Source: Lewinellaceae bacterium (GTDB taxonomy: Bacteria > Bacteroidota > Bacteroidia > Chitinophagales > Saprospiraceae). From it: a stretch of 64,000 nt of DNA. The translations under genes were made by a program, and so were the position numbers. The DNA is taken from the NCBI GenBank assembly GCA_020636075.1, contig JACJYO010000001.1, positions 744,001 through 808,000 of the forward strand, in the 5' to 3' direction. The notes beneath the pieces are model-generated. The model saw only the letters and a program-made list of their open reading frames with translations, made no database searches and had not been told where the DNA came from. Below, piece by piece: positions 25,946 through 34,696 of the stretch (within the stretch, counting starts at the first letter, position 1; every line of letters starts with the position of its first letter).

Positions 25946-27271
25946 CTATTTGAAAACCAGAATTTTAGTGACCTGCTTCTGATTGGATTTAACATCAAGC
26001 ATTTCCAGCAAATAAAGGCCCTCCGGAAAGGCGCGCATATCCAGCTGTTGCGTTTGTTCGAAACGCTGTAAAAATTGCCCGGTGGCATTGTATAGTGCAA
26101 ATTCCAGATCGATTGGACGACTGGTTTTCACGTTTAAAAATTCGCGTACCGGATTGGGGAAAAGCGCAATGGTAGTTTGCGCCAGTTGGTAGGTTCCGCT
26201 CATCAAATCAAATCCATCACAATCTTCATCGATACCGTTGTTCGGAATTTCTGTGGCGCCAGGGTTGATATTCGGGTTGCCGTCGTTGCAGTCGACGTCG
26301 GCGGTGAATCCGTCCATATCATCGTCGGGATAGGTGATCGTAAGGCCGGTCACCGTAGCGCCGATATTCCCAACCACCCGTAGGGTATCGTTGTAGTATA
26401 AAAAGTCAAAAACCTGGGAAGGCACCCCGGAGACATCGCCGTCAAAGAAATACTGGTTGCCAATTTGATCGAAGTAGTGCAGCCCCTCGAAAAGTTCACA
26501 GAGCCAAAGTTGATTAGTTGGCGTGTACAGGATGGCCGAGAATTTCTTTTGGCCATAGGTGTTTTTGAGATTTTCAAACTGCTTGGTGGTATTGTTGTAT
26601 TTAATGACACCTGTGCGGGTAGCAAACCATACGTCCTGATTGTGATCGATAAAAATGTCTTGCACCCAGGTTTCAGAACCGAACAGGACATCGAAATCAT
26701 AGTTTTGCCAGGTACTTCCCGAAATGATCGTAACCTTTCCGTTGGCGGCGGCGAAAATGGTCCCGTCGGCCTGAATTTCCAGATCGCCCACATAATCATC
26801 CGGCAAATCGGAATTGGCCATGGTATAATGGGTGTAGTTATCGTCTATTTTTCGCACCAGACCGTTGCCAAACATAACCAGCCAAAGCTCATCGTTGTAG
26901 GCGCGCACCGTTTGGATGTAATCGGTCGGCAAGCCGCTGTTTGCCGTTGTGTAGCGACTGATAATACCGCTGTCCAGTGCATACAATCCATCAGCAGCAC
27001 CAATCCACACTACATCATTTCGGTCTATGGCAATTCCCCGGGCATCTTCAAAGCCGTTTGGGTTGATATCGTAGGGTGTCCAAACCTGATTTTTTTTAAC
27101 ATACAAAACGCCCTGTTCCGAGCAGACGTACAAGTTTCCGGCCGAATCCTGCTCCATATCCCAAAGGAAAGGCCAGGTTATTCCGGGAAAATCTTTATGC
27201 AGGTTCAATGTTTGGGTAAATGCCTGGAAAACGGCCAGGCAGGCAATGAGCATTACAATTCCTTTTTTCAT
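25946..27271 (-). CDS. Secreted propeller protein with MopE-type metal motif and T9SS sorting domain
   Basis: 441 residues. Signal peptide KKGIVMLIACLAVFQAFTQ; propeller repeats from about 20 to 310 (AGNLYVCSEQGVLYVKK, NDVVWIGAADGLYALDSG, DVWFATRTGVIKYNN, NQLWLCELFEGLHYFD). Then comes a putative metal-binding stretch of the MopE type (DDDMDGFTADVDCNDGNPNI, ending NNGIDEDCDGFD). The final 80 residues form a type A sorting domain: LFPNPVREFLNVKTS, FALYNATGQFLQRFEQ, FPEGLYLLEMLDVKSNQ. It is probably a T9SS-exported surface protein. Transcribed alone. Confidence 0.88.
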   Translation of the reverse strand: MKKGIVMLIACLAVFQAFTQTLNLHKDFPGITWPFLWDMEQDSAGNLYVCSEQGVLYVKKNQVWTPYDINPNGFEDARGIAIDRNDVVWIGAADGLYALDSGIISRYTTANSGLPTDYIQTVRAYNDELWLVMFGNGLVRKIDDNYTHYTMANSDLPDDYVGDLEIQADGTIFAAANGKVTIISGSTWQNYDFDVLFGSETWVQDIFIDHNQDVWFATRTGVIKYNNTTKQFENLKNTYGQKKFSAILYTPTNQLWLCELFEGLHYFDQIGNQYFFDGDVSGVPSQVFDFLYYNDTLRVVGNIGATVTGLTITYPDDDMDGFTADVDCNDGNPNINPGATEIPNNGIDEDCDGFDLMSGTYQLAQTTIALFPNPVREFLNVKTSRPIDLEFALYNATGQFLQRFEQTQQLDMRAFPEGLYLLEMLDVKSNQKQVTKILVFK

Positions 27272-27449
27272 GGGAAAGCGTTTTTTATGTTGGTTAATAT
27301 TTTATCGAAGATATCCAAACGACTCCGGTTTCACCCAAATGCCGAAACCCAAGCGAAGTATCCGGGCATTCTCCGTGGAGCCGTATAAATTTCTTGAATA
27401 TTTCGATCGATTTGCTGCCACGTTACCAGCAAATTCCGGTACTGAAAAC

Positions 27450-29054
27450 TCAATTGTTTGCAGCATAGGTCTGTTCCACCTTGGCGCGGAACTGCTCGTA
27501 GGTTTCCTCCGGAATTTTGTGCCGGATCGACTGCAGGAACTGCCGCAGTTTGGTGTACTCGCTTTCGGTGAGCACATCGTCTTCCATGAAGGTATTGAAC
27601 AATTCGAGGAAGGTTTGGCTCACGTTTCTGGCAAATTCGATGCGTTTGACCTTGTCTTCCACGAAAGCCAGGAAGTACAGGCCCTCGGTGTAGTTGAGCC
27701 GGCGGCGCATGACCAGATCGTCCACTTCGTTTTTGATCTCTTCAAGCCTGCGGGCGGCCTCGTCAGCACTGATCGCCTGTGTTTCAAAACCAACGTACAC
27801 CTGGTGCGCCCGTTCCCCATAATGCCGGATGAGTTGCTCCCGGCGGCGGAACACCCACCAGCCGGCCAGAAAAGTGAGCAGGGCTGTGCTGGCCACAATT
27901 GAAATTTCCACGAAATAACCCGTCTCGTAGAGCAAGCGGATTTGCCGGTCCAGAAAGCTGGAATTTTGCTCCAGGCCATCGGTGCGCACGGCATAATCCA
28001 TAGATTTAAAGTCGTTCAACGAAAGTTCATCGTCGGGCCGGAAAGCATTCAGGTGATTGATATAGGCGCTTTTTAGCTCGGCCAGATCTTTTTTTCGGAA
28101 AAAATCGCGCACATTACTCCCCTGCCCCAGTTGAAAGCCATTGCCGTAGCGGGTTTTCAGCAACAAATTGGTTTTCAAAAAATAGTACAGGTAATGCTGC
28201 ATCTGCACGGTGTCGGTCACTGCTGCTACCCGGGTCGAATCCGAAGTGCCCAGCCATTTCCGGCGCAGGTATTCGATCAGTTCAGCAGCATTAGGCTCAA
28301 TAATATACTGCCTGCCCAGGCGCTTGAAATGTTCACCGCTAAATTCGACCAGGGAGCCCGGGCCCAGGTGCGTTACGGAAAACAAGTGGCAATTGGGCGG
28401 TGGTAAAACTTCCAGCCCGCCAATCATAGCCGGTTCGTCGGTTGAACTCATGGCCTCCCAAAGCGCCGGACCGAAAAATGTTTCGGGATTTATTTTATCG
28501 AAATTGTCGACGATCACCGCAAAACGCTGGTCAGGCTTTTGCCAACAATTTTGCCAAAAACGCAGGAGCTCGCCCGGTTCAAACTGCTCGGCGGTTTCAT
28601 CGCCAATATATTTTTTATGGTAGTCCAGGTCAAACTGCGGGGCGCATTCGATGAGCAGCACATTTTCGGGCCGCCCCGTCAGCAAGCGCGCCACATGCTT
28701 GGTTTGTTTGGTGGCCCCTACCCCGGTTACACCCGACACGACCATGCGCGTTTGGTGCGTAGTTGTTTCAAAAAAACCGCGAAAGGCCTGCCATTCGATG
28801 TTGGAAAGTGAGGGTTGTGAAACGATACGCAGTGCTGTGGAATCGCCTGCCCGGAAGGGTGTTTTGTGCCAGGCGGCATACAGGCTTTGCAACGAATCGG
28901 GGACATCCTGCAACAAATAAAATTGCTGACGTGCCAGACGGCTTGCTTTTTCCCAATCGGGGTCGGGTTGGTCGCGAAGGCCGATCCAGAGCAGCGCGAT
29001 CAATACCGGCAGCACAAATAAAAGAATACGGGCAGGAGGGACGGAACTTGTCAA
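27450..29054 (-). CDS. Membrane protein with degenerate P-loop-like domain, function unknown
   Basis: 534 residues. N-terminal membrane helix at about 9-26 (ILLFVLPVLIALLWIGL). A middle domain has VVSGVTGVGATKQTKHVAR (about 104-122), which resembles a Walker A loop but with two residues inserted before the Lys, and a Walker B-like FAVIVDNFDKINP (about 178-190), so it looks like a diverged AAA/STAND-type NTPase on the periplasmic or cytosolic side. A second membrane helix lies near 395-412 (VEISIVASTALLTFLAGWWV). The C-terminal 110 residues are helical and charged (ISADEAARRLEEIKNEVDDL, IEFARNVSQTFLELFNTF). No family was recognised. Confidence 0.7.
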   Translation of the reverse strand: MTSSVPPARILLFVLPVLIALLWIGLRDQPDPDWEKASRLARQQFYLLQDVPDSLQSLYAAWHKTPFRAGDSTALRIVSQPSLSNIEWQAFRGFFETTTHQTRMVVSGVTGVGATKQTKHVARLLTGRPENVLLIECAPQFDLDYHKKYIGDETAEQFEPGELLRFWQNCWQKPDQRFAVIVDNFDKINPETFFGPALWEAMSSTDEPAMIGGLEVLPPPNCHLFSVTHLGPGSLVEFSGEHFKRLGRQYIIEPNAAELIEYLRRKWLGTSDSTRVAAVTDTVQMQHYLYYFLKTNLLLKTRYGNGFQLGQGSNVRDFFRKKDLAELKSAYINHLNAFRPDDELSLNDFKSMDYAVRTDGLEQNSSFLDRQIRLLYETGYFVEISIVASTALLTFLAGWWVFRRREQLIRHYGERAHQVYVGFETQAISADEAARRLEEIKNEVDDLVMRRRLNYTEGLYFLAFVEDKVKRIEFARNVSQTFLELFNTFMEDDVLTESEYTKLRQFLQSIRHKIPEETYEQFRAKVEQTYAANN

Positions 29055-29235
29055 GCGGTTTGTATTTGATCGCGAAAATAGGGATAGCCCCGGTAATCGG
29101 ACGAAGTATATTTAAATGTAATGTTCGCAACAGGCGTATTTCACCGGTGTGATTTGGACTTTGGTTGGTTTTTCGGGGTGATTGTGGTTACTTTTGCGCC
29201 CGTTTTTGGGGGCCACACCCCCAACCACCAACTCA

Positions 29236-29376
29236 AACAACCAGAGGAGTTGTTTACTTTTCAAATTTCAAATTGACCTTTTCAAATTTGACTTAAAGAA
29301 ACTTTCCGAACCGGGATTGCTTCTCAAAAAGTCAAAAGTCCAATTTGAAAAGTTTAATTTGAAAAGTCAGCACCCC
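29236..29376. repeat. Long dispersed element A, copy 1 (imperfect palindrome)
   Basis: Begins CAACCAGAGGAG and contains CTTTTCAAATTTCAAATTGA, CTTTTCAAATTTGACTT, an internal AAAAGTCAAAAGTCCAATTT and the end AAAAGTTTAATTTGAAAAGT plus CAGCACCCC. The right half is roughly the reverse complement of the left. A closely similar copy in the same orientation lies at 46491-46627. The element sits directly before the release factor 3 gene. Confidence 0.85.
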
Positions 29377-29387
29377 TTGGAAATAAG

Positions 29388-31019
29388 TTGAGGCTGGCCC
29401 ATTACCAATTTTCTAACACGTCCAATTTCACACTCTTGTCCAATTTCAAAAAAGAACTCCAGCGCCGCCGCACATTTGCCATCATCGCGCACCCCGATGC
29501 CGGTAAAACGACCCTGACGGAAAAACTGCTCCTGTTTGGCGGCGCCATCCAGACTGCCGGCGCTGTGAAAAGCAATAAAATCAAAAAAAGCACGGTGTCC
29601 GACTTCATGGAGATTGAGCGGCAGCGCGGCATTTCGGTGAGCACCTCGGTGATGGGATTCGAGTACCGCAACCTGCAAATCAACATCCTCGATACCCCCG
29701 GCCACGAAGATTTTGCCGAGGATACCTACCGGACGCTCACGGCTGTCGACTCCGCCATCGTGGTAGTCGACGTTGCCAAAGGCGTGGAGATCCAGACCGA
29801 AAAACTGACCAAGGTGTGCCGCATGCGCGAAACGCCGATCATCTTTTTTGTAAACAAACTCGACCGGGAAGGCCTCGACGGCTTCGACCTGCTCGATGAG
29901 ATTGAGCAAAAACTGGATGTGAAAGTGTGCCCATTGTCCTGGCCCATTGGCATGGGGCAGCGTTTTAAGGGCGTGTACAACATGTACGAGCGCAAGTTGG
30001 TCCTGTTCAACCCGCACGGCAAGCAGGAAGACGAGGAAGTTATCGTTTTCGAAGACCTCAGCCACCCCGATCTGGAAAAACACATCGGCGAAAGCCCTGC
30101 CCGCACCCTGCGCGAGGAGGTGGAAATGCTGGAAACCGTGTATCCGGCCTTCGACAAAGCCGCTTATTTGCGCGGTGATATTTGCCCGGTATTTTTCGGC
30201 TCGGCGGTCAACAACTTCGGGGTGAAGGAACTGCTCGACTGTTTTGTCGATATCGCCCCAACGCCCCGTGCCCGCGAGACGGAAGAACGGGTGGTGCAGC
30301 CCGTGGAGGAGAAATTCAGCGGCTTCGTCTTCAAAATTTTTGCCAACATGGACCCCCGCCACCGCGATCGCATTGCCTTCCTGCGGGTGTGCTCCGGCCG
30401 CTTTGAGCGCAACAAAAACTACCGCCACATCCGGCTCGAACGCGAGTTTAAATTTCCCAGCCCGACCATGTTTATGGCCAGCAAAAAAACATTGCTCGAG
30501 GAAGCCTACCCCGGCGATGTGGTCGGCCTGTACGACACAGGCAACTTCAAGATCGGCGATACCCTCACCGAAGGCGAAACGCTGCATTTTAAGGGCATTC
30601 CGTCTTTCAGCCCCGAGCAATTCCGCTATGTGGACAATGCCGACCCGCTGAAGCAAAAACAGTTTGCCAAAGGGCTGGAGCAGCTGATGGACGAAGGGGT
30701 GGCCCAAATGTTTACCCGCCAGAGCGATGGCCGACGCATTATCGGCACGGTCGGCCAACTGCAATTTGAGGTCATCCAGCACCGCCTCAACGCGGAGTAC
30801 AACGCCACCTGCTCCTATGAGCCGGTCAGCCTGCACAAAGCCTGTTGGATTTCATCGGAGGACCCGAAGGCGCTGGAAGAATTTCTCGATCGCCGCAAGC
30901 GCGACATCGCGCGGGACAAAGACGGCAATCTGGTTTTTCTGGCAGAAACAGCTTGGGTGCTGCAAACCGTGCAGGAGAATTTCCCGAAGGTGGACTTTCA
31001 TTTTACCTCCGAGGTGTAA
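29388..31019 (+). CDS. prfC: Peptide chain release factor 3
   Basis: 543 residues from a TTG at 29388. A second TTG at 29436 gives a more usual N-terminus (SNFKKELQRRRTFAIIAHPD) and may be the real start; no ATG exists. It is the GTPase that recycles RF1/RF2 from the ribosome. G-domain motifs: AHPDAGKTT, RGISVSTSV (switch I), DTPGHEDF, NKLDREG. The stretch KSNKIKKSTVSDFMEIERQR is characteristic of RF3. The C-terminal half has FMASKKTLLEEAYPGDVVG, KQFAKGLEQLMDEGVAQMF and VGQLQFEVIQHRL. The unusual start and the abutting repeat element leave little room for a normal leader. Confidence 0.95.
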   Translation: MRLAHYQFSNTSNFTLLSNFKKELQRRRTFAIIAHPDAGKTTLTEKLLLFGGAIQTAGAVKSNKIKKSTVSDFMEIERQRGISVSTSVMGFEYRNLQINILDTPGHEDFAEDTYRTLTAVDSAIVVVDVAKGVEIQTEKLTKVCRMRETPIIFFVNKLDREGLDGFDLLDEIEQKLDVKVCPLSWPIGMGQRFKGVYNMYERKLVLFNPHGKQEDEEVIVFEDLSHPDLEKHIGESPARTLREEVEMLETVYPAFDKAAYLRGDICPVFFGSAVNNFGVKELLDCFVDIAPTPRARETEERVVQPVEEKFSGFVFKIFANMDPRHRDRIAFLRVCSGRFERNKNYRHIRLEREFKFPSPTMFMASKKTLLEEAYPGDVVGLYDTGNFKIGDTLTEGETLHFKGIPSFSPEQFRYVDNADPLKQKQFAKGLEQLMDEGVAQMFTRQSDGRRIIGTVGQLQFEVIQHRLNAEYNATCSYEPVSLHKACWISSEDPKALEEFLDRRKRDIARDKDGNLVFLAETAWVLQTVQENFPKVDFHFTSEV

Positions 31020-31095
31020 CGCCGTCTGGCAGACGGCGAATGGGTTTTAAAGAAAGGCAGATTTCTGCTGGCGCGCGGCATTATTGTGGCATTTC

Positions 31096-31147
31096 GTGTG
31101 TCAACCCCACCCCCATCCCCTCCCCCCGCGGGGAGGGGGGCTTGATC
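31096..31147. repeat. GC-rich palindromic repeat (CCCCACCCCCATCCCCTCCC family)
   Basis: GTCAACCCCACCCCCATCCC followed by the small palindrome CTCCCCCCGCGGGGAG. It lies 77 bp after prfC. Related units are found at 38009, 38132, 38247, 38437 and 46388. Confidence 0.75.
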
Positions 31148-31322
31148 TCGTCTTACTTTTTGATTGCGCAACTGAAATCAAAAAGTGTTGTGAAAACATT
31201 TCTCACCTTTCTTTGTGGAAGAAAAAATCGCCTTTGTGATTGCCTCCTCCTTCTTAACAACGCCCCTTCGATTTTCACAGCGCGCCAATTCGACTTAACT
31301 TAACGCCCACAAATACAGTTGC

Positions 31323-32678
31323 ATGGAACTAGTACCGTCTATTTTCATTTCCGTTGGGGTGGTTTATGCCACCCGAAAACTCCTGGAGACGCCTCAACGG
31401 GTTGCCTGGTGGGATGCGTTTATTTTGTCCAAATACTGGGCGGTTGCCGCCGGCTATTTTTTGTTGGCGCAAATACCGATGTTGCGGTTTTTACAGGAGT
31501 GGTTTGGCGAGTTGACCTACCTCCTCATTTTGGCCACCATGTACCAGATGCGCGACTACCAACCGGCGCGGTTGTATATGGTAGCCTTGTTGCCCCATGC
31601 GGCAGTTCGGATTGTAAATACTATCGTGCATTGGGCTAACCAGGCCTTTTTCGAACAGTATGATTACTACTTCAAGCCGGCCGAAGTATTTACCTTCCTT
31701 TGGCTGGTCGGTTTTGGTATTTATGCTTTTGTCCAAAATAAAAAGGAGCAAAAACAACGGCGTCAGGAAGAAGAACGCATTCGCGCAGCGGAAGCCCGCC
31801 GTGCCGAGCTGGAGCACCTGGTGGATGAACGCACTTCCGAATTGACTGCCCAAAAAGAAACGCTGGAAAAAACGCTTGCCGACCTGAAGGCTGCGCAAAC
31901 CCAACTGGTGCACTCCGAAAAAATGGCCTCCCTCGGGGAACTGACTGCCGGCATCGCGCATGAAATTCAGAACCCGCTGAACTTCGTCAACAACTTCTCC
32001 CATCTGAGCGCCGAACTGGCGGAGGAACTCCTGGAGGAAATGGCAAAACCGGATCCTGACCAGGATTTGGTCCGCGAACTCGTGCAGGATCTCGCACAGA
32101 ACCAGGAGAAAATCAACCATCACGGCAAACGGGCCTCGAATATCGTCACCGCAATGCTCCAGCACGCCCGCACCAGTACAGGAAAAAAAGAGCCTATTGA
32201 TCTGAATGAACTGGCCGACGAATATTTACGCCTCGCCTATCACGGGCTGCGCGCCAAGGACAAAAGTTTCAACGCCAAAATGGTCACGGAACTCGACCCC
32301 GCGGTGGGCAAGGTAGAACTGGTTCCGCAAGACATGGGACGTGTGCTGCTCAACCTGATCAACAATGCCTTTTTTGCTGTGAACCAAAAGAAAGGCAATG
32401 CACCCGAAGGCTATGAACCCACGGTAACCGTGAGCACCAAGCTATCCAAGAAAAACAAGCGCGTCGAGATCAGCATCCGCGACAACGGCATGGGTATTCC
32501 GGACAGCCTGAAAGCCAAAATTTTTCAGCCGTTTTTCACCACAAAACCCACCGGGCAAGGCACGGGGCTGGGCCTTTCCCTTGCCTTTGATATTGTGACG
32601 AAGGGACACGGAGGCACATTTGAAGTGGACAGCAAAGAAGGCGAAGGCACCGTTTTTTTGATCACCATTCCGGTGTAA
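31323..32678 (+). CDS. Membrane-bound sensor histidine kinase
   Basis: 451 residues. The N-terminal 135 residues contain four to five membrane helices (AVAAGYFLLAQIPML, LTYLLILATMYQM, LYMVALLPHAAVRIV, EVFTFLWLVGFGIYAFV). A coiled coil follows (140-200), then the dimerisation box GELTAGIAHEIQNPLN with His213 and the ATPase domain (VELVPQDMGRVLLNLINNAF, ISIRDNGMGIPDSL, TTKPTGQGTGLGLSLAFDIV). This is the NtrB-like/HisKA type, unlike the LytS kinase at 8.5 kb. It leads a three-gene operon: the regulator starts 27 bp after its stop. Confidence 0.95.
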   Translation: MELVPSIFISVGVVYATRKLLETPQRVAWWDAFILSKYWAVAAGYFLLAQIPMLRFLQEWFGELTYLLILATMYQMRDYQPARLYMVALLPHAAVRIVNTIVHWANQAFFEQYDYYFKPAEVFTFLWLVGFGIYAFVQNKKEQKQRRQEEERIRAAEARRAELEHLVDERTSELTAQKETLEKTLADLKAAQTQLVHSEKMASLGELTAGIAHEIQNPLNFVNNFSHLSAELAEELLEEMAKPDPDQDLVRELVQDLAQNQEKINHHGKRASNIVTAMLQHARTSTGKKEPIDLNELADEYLRLAYHGLRAKDKSFNAKMVTELDPAVGKVELVPQDMGRVLLNLINNAFFAVNQKKGNAPEGYEPTVTVSTKLSKKNKRVEISIRDNGMGIPDSLKAKIFQPFFTTKPTGQGTGLGLSLAFDIVTKGHGGTFEVDSKEGEGTVFLITIPV

Positions 32679-32705
32679 TAACCGAAACACCATAAATCTG
32701 ACCGT

Positions 32706-33080
32706 ATGAAAATCCTCGTAGTCGACGATGAGCAAGACATCAAAATCCTGTTTGAGCAAAGCTTTCGCAGGGAAATCCGGGCCGGCGCTTTTGCGTTTAA
32801 GTTCTGCTTTTCCGGAGAGGAAGCCCTGGCATTTCTCCAGGAACACCCCTCGGAGGCTGTGCTGATCCTGTCGGACATCAACATGCCGGGCATGAGCGGC
32901 CTGGAACTGCTCCGCCGCATTCGGGAAGAGGCGCCCGAACCGCAGCCCCGGATCATGATGATCACGGCCTATGGCAGCGTTGAAAAAGAGGAGGAGGCCA
33001 AGCATTTGGGCGCCGATGATTTTTTACATAAACCCCTGGATTTCTCTACCCTGAAACAAAAACTAACCCAACTATCATGA
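32706..33080 (+). CDS. Single-domain response regulator
   Basis: 124 residues, receiver domain only. Asp7/Asp8 acidic pair (LVVDDEQD), phospho-acceptor Asp57 in LILSDINMPGMSG, Thr87 (MMITAYG), Lys109 (FLHKPLDF). It has no output domain, so it should act by protein contact or as a phosphate relay. The stop overlaps the start of the next gene by ATGA (33077-33080), meaning translational coupling with the response regulator-cyclase. Confidence 0.95.
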   Translation: MKILVVDDEQDIKILFEQSFRREIRAGAFAFKFCFSGEEALAFLQEHPSEAVLILSDINMPGMSGLELLRRIREEAPEPQPRIMMITAYGSVEKEEEAKHLGADDFLHKPLDFSTLKQKLTQLS

Positions 33081-34129
33081 GTGCTGCAAACAAAATACTG
33101 GTGGTGGATGATGAGGACGATATCGAACAACTGATTCGCCAAAAGTTTCGCCGTCAAATCCGGAACGATGAGATTGAATTTGTGTTTGCCCAAAACGGCG
33201 TTGATGCCCTGGCCAAACTCCATGAGTACCCGGACATCGACCTGGTATTTACCGATATCAACATGCCTGAGATGGACGGCCTGACGCTGCTGTCAAAGAT
33301 CACGAAGGAAAGTCCGCTGTTGAAAACGGTCATCATTTCCGCCTATGGCGATATGCCGAATATCCGCACCGCCATGAACCAAGGCGCCTTTGATTTTATT
33401 TGCAAGCCCTTTGATTTTGAAGACTTTGAAAACACACTTGACAAGGCCGTCCGCTCGGTCCAACAGATCAAGAGTACCCTTGAGGCGGTGCGGGAGAACA
33501 ACATCCTGAAAATGTACGTGGACGACAGCGTGCTGCGATTCATGGGTTCCAAGGAGTATGAGTCGTCGTTGCTGGCTACGGAAACCATTGAAGCGTCGAT
33601 CCTTTTCGTCGATATCGTCGGGTTTACTGCCCTTTCGGAACGCGAGGCCCCGGATGCCGTAATTCAATTGCTCAACCGGTATTTTGACAGCATGGTCCAG
33701 GCGATCATCGCGGAAGGCGGGTATGTGGACAAATTTATGGGTGATGCCGTGCTGGCTGTTTTCCGGGGCGAAGGCCACCTTGCCAGAGCCATCCGGGCCG
33801 CGCTGGCTGTCAACCAGCGAACACAGCAGATTGAAAACCCCATGAGCAGCGTTCAAAGCGAACTGCCCAAGGTTTCCATCGGGGTGAATACCGGAGAAGT
33901 GATTTCAGGGAACATCGGTTCGGCGACCCTGAAGCGGTTCGACTTTACCGTGATTGGCGATGTAGTCAATACGGCCCAACGGCTCCAGTCGACTGCCCAG
34001 CCCGGCCAAATCCTGATCACCCAGGAGACCTATGAAAAAACCGGGGACCAATTCAAGTGCCGGGAGATTGGGGAAGTGACGTTGAAAAATAAGAGCAACA
34101 AGGTTCGGGTGTTTGAGGTGTTGGGGTGA
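33077..34129 (+). CDS. Response regulator with adenylate cyclase output domain
   Basis: 350 residues. Receiver domain 1-125 with Asp11/Asp12, phospho-acceptor Asp60 (VFTDINMPEMDG) and Lys110. A short linker precedes a class III cyclase domain (about 165-350). Metal aspartates are Asp179 (LFVDIVGFT) and Asp223 (MGDAVLAVF). The base-selecting pair is Lys219 (YVDKF) and Thr291 (FDFTVIGD), and the transition-state residues Asn298 and Arg302 are in VNTAQRL. All catalytic residues are present and the pattern predicts cAMP rather than cGMP. The kinase two genes upstream probably controls it, so the operon should convert a membrane signal into cAMP. Confidence 0.94.
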   Translation: MSAANKILVVDDEDDIEQLIRQKFRRQIRNDEIEFVFAQNGVDALAKLHEYPDIDLVFTDINMPEMDGLTLLSKITKESPLLKTVIISAYGDMPNIRTAMNQGAFDFICKPFDFEDFENTLDKAVRSVQQIKSTLEAVRENNILKMYVDDSVLRFMGSKEYESSLLATETIEASILFVDIVGFTALSEREAPDAVIQLLNRYFDSMVQAIIAEGGYVDKFMGDAVLAVFRGEGHLARAIRAALAVNQRTQQIENPMSSVQSELPKVSIGVNTGEVISGNIGSATLKRFDFTVIGDVVNTAQRLQSTAQPGQILITQETYEKTGDQFKCREIGEVTLKNKSNKVRVFEVLG

Positions 34130-34330
34130 GTTATGCGGTCGGTATGCGCTGGCCCGTAATACTTGAAACTTAAATTAACTCCAATCAATCCTAACGTGGG
34201 CGTTTTATTTAATCTCCTAAAAACTTTGTGACGAATAGAGACAAATAAATCAAAAGTAAAAGCCCCCGCTCCCGCCCAGTTTTCTAAAGGTGTAAAAATT
34301 TATTTTTAACACCTATATAAATTCATTTAC

Positions 34331-34612
34331 ATGAAACTAAATAATTTCTACTTTCTTTACATACCTAGATCTATCGGACTGTGTATTGAATTTTCTTTAT
34401 TAAGATTAATTAATAGATTTTTAAACTCACCAAACCTTGACAGCTTTTCCGCGATTCCATTTTTATTTTTATCAATATTATTATTCTTAAATACTATCAT
34501 TTTTTTGGTTTCATTCACTGAATTCTATAAAAACTACTTTGATTGGGCTTTTCCTCTTACTGTAGTATTTTATGCTTTTCAGATATTCTTTCTAATTTAT
34601 TACTGCAACTAA
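34331..34612 (+). CDS. AT-rich small membrane protein of unknown function
   Basis: 93 residues, ATG at 34331. About three membrane segments (FYFLYIPRSIGLCIEFSLL, AIPFLFLSILLFLNTIIFLV, FPLTVVFYAFQIFFLIYY). The coding sequence is far richer in A and T than any neighbour, and the surrounding 34.2-34.7 kb is equally AT-rich, suggesting acquisition. No family recognised. The low-complexity hydrophobic composition makes a chance frame possible. Confidence 0.4.
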   Translation: MKLNNFYFLYIPRSIGLCIEFSLLRLINRFLNSPNLDSFSAIPFLFLSILLFLNTIIFLVSFTEFYKNYFDWAFPLTVVFYAFQIFFLIYYCN

Positions 34613-34696
34613 TAATTACCTCGTTGGTCCATATTTCCAATAACTAAATACAATCCAAAAACTGCTCGCAACCCAATTAGATAGCAAATACAAACC

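Noticed and set aside
29367..30836. 489-residue open frame on the minus strand
   Set aside because: Antisense shadow of release factor 3, with no recognisable domain.
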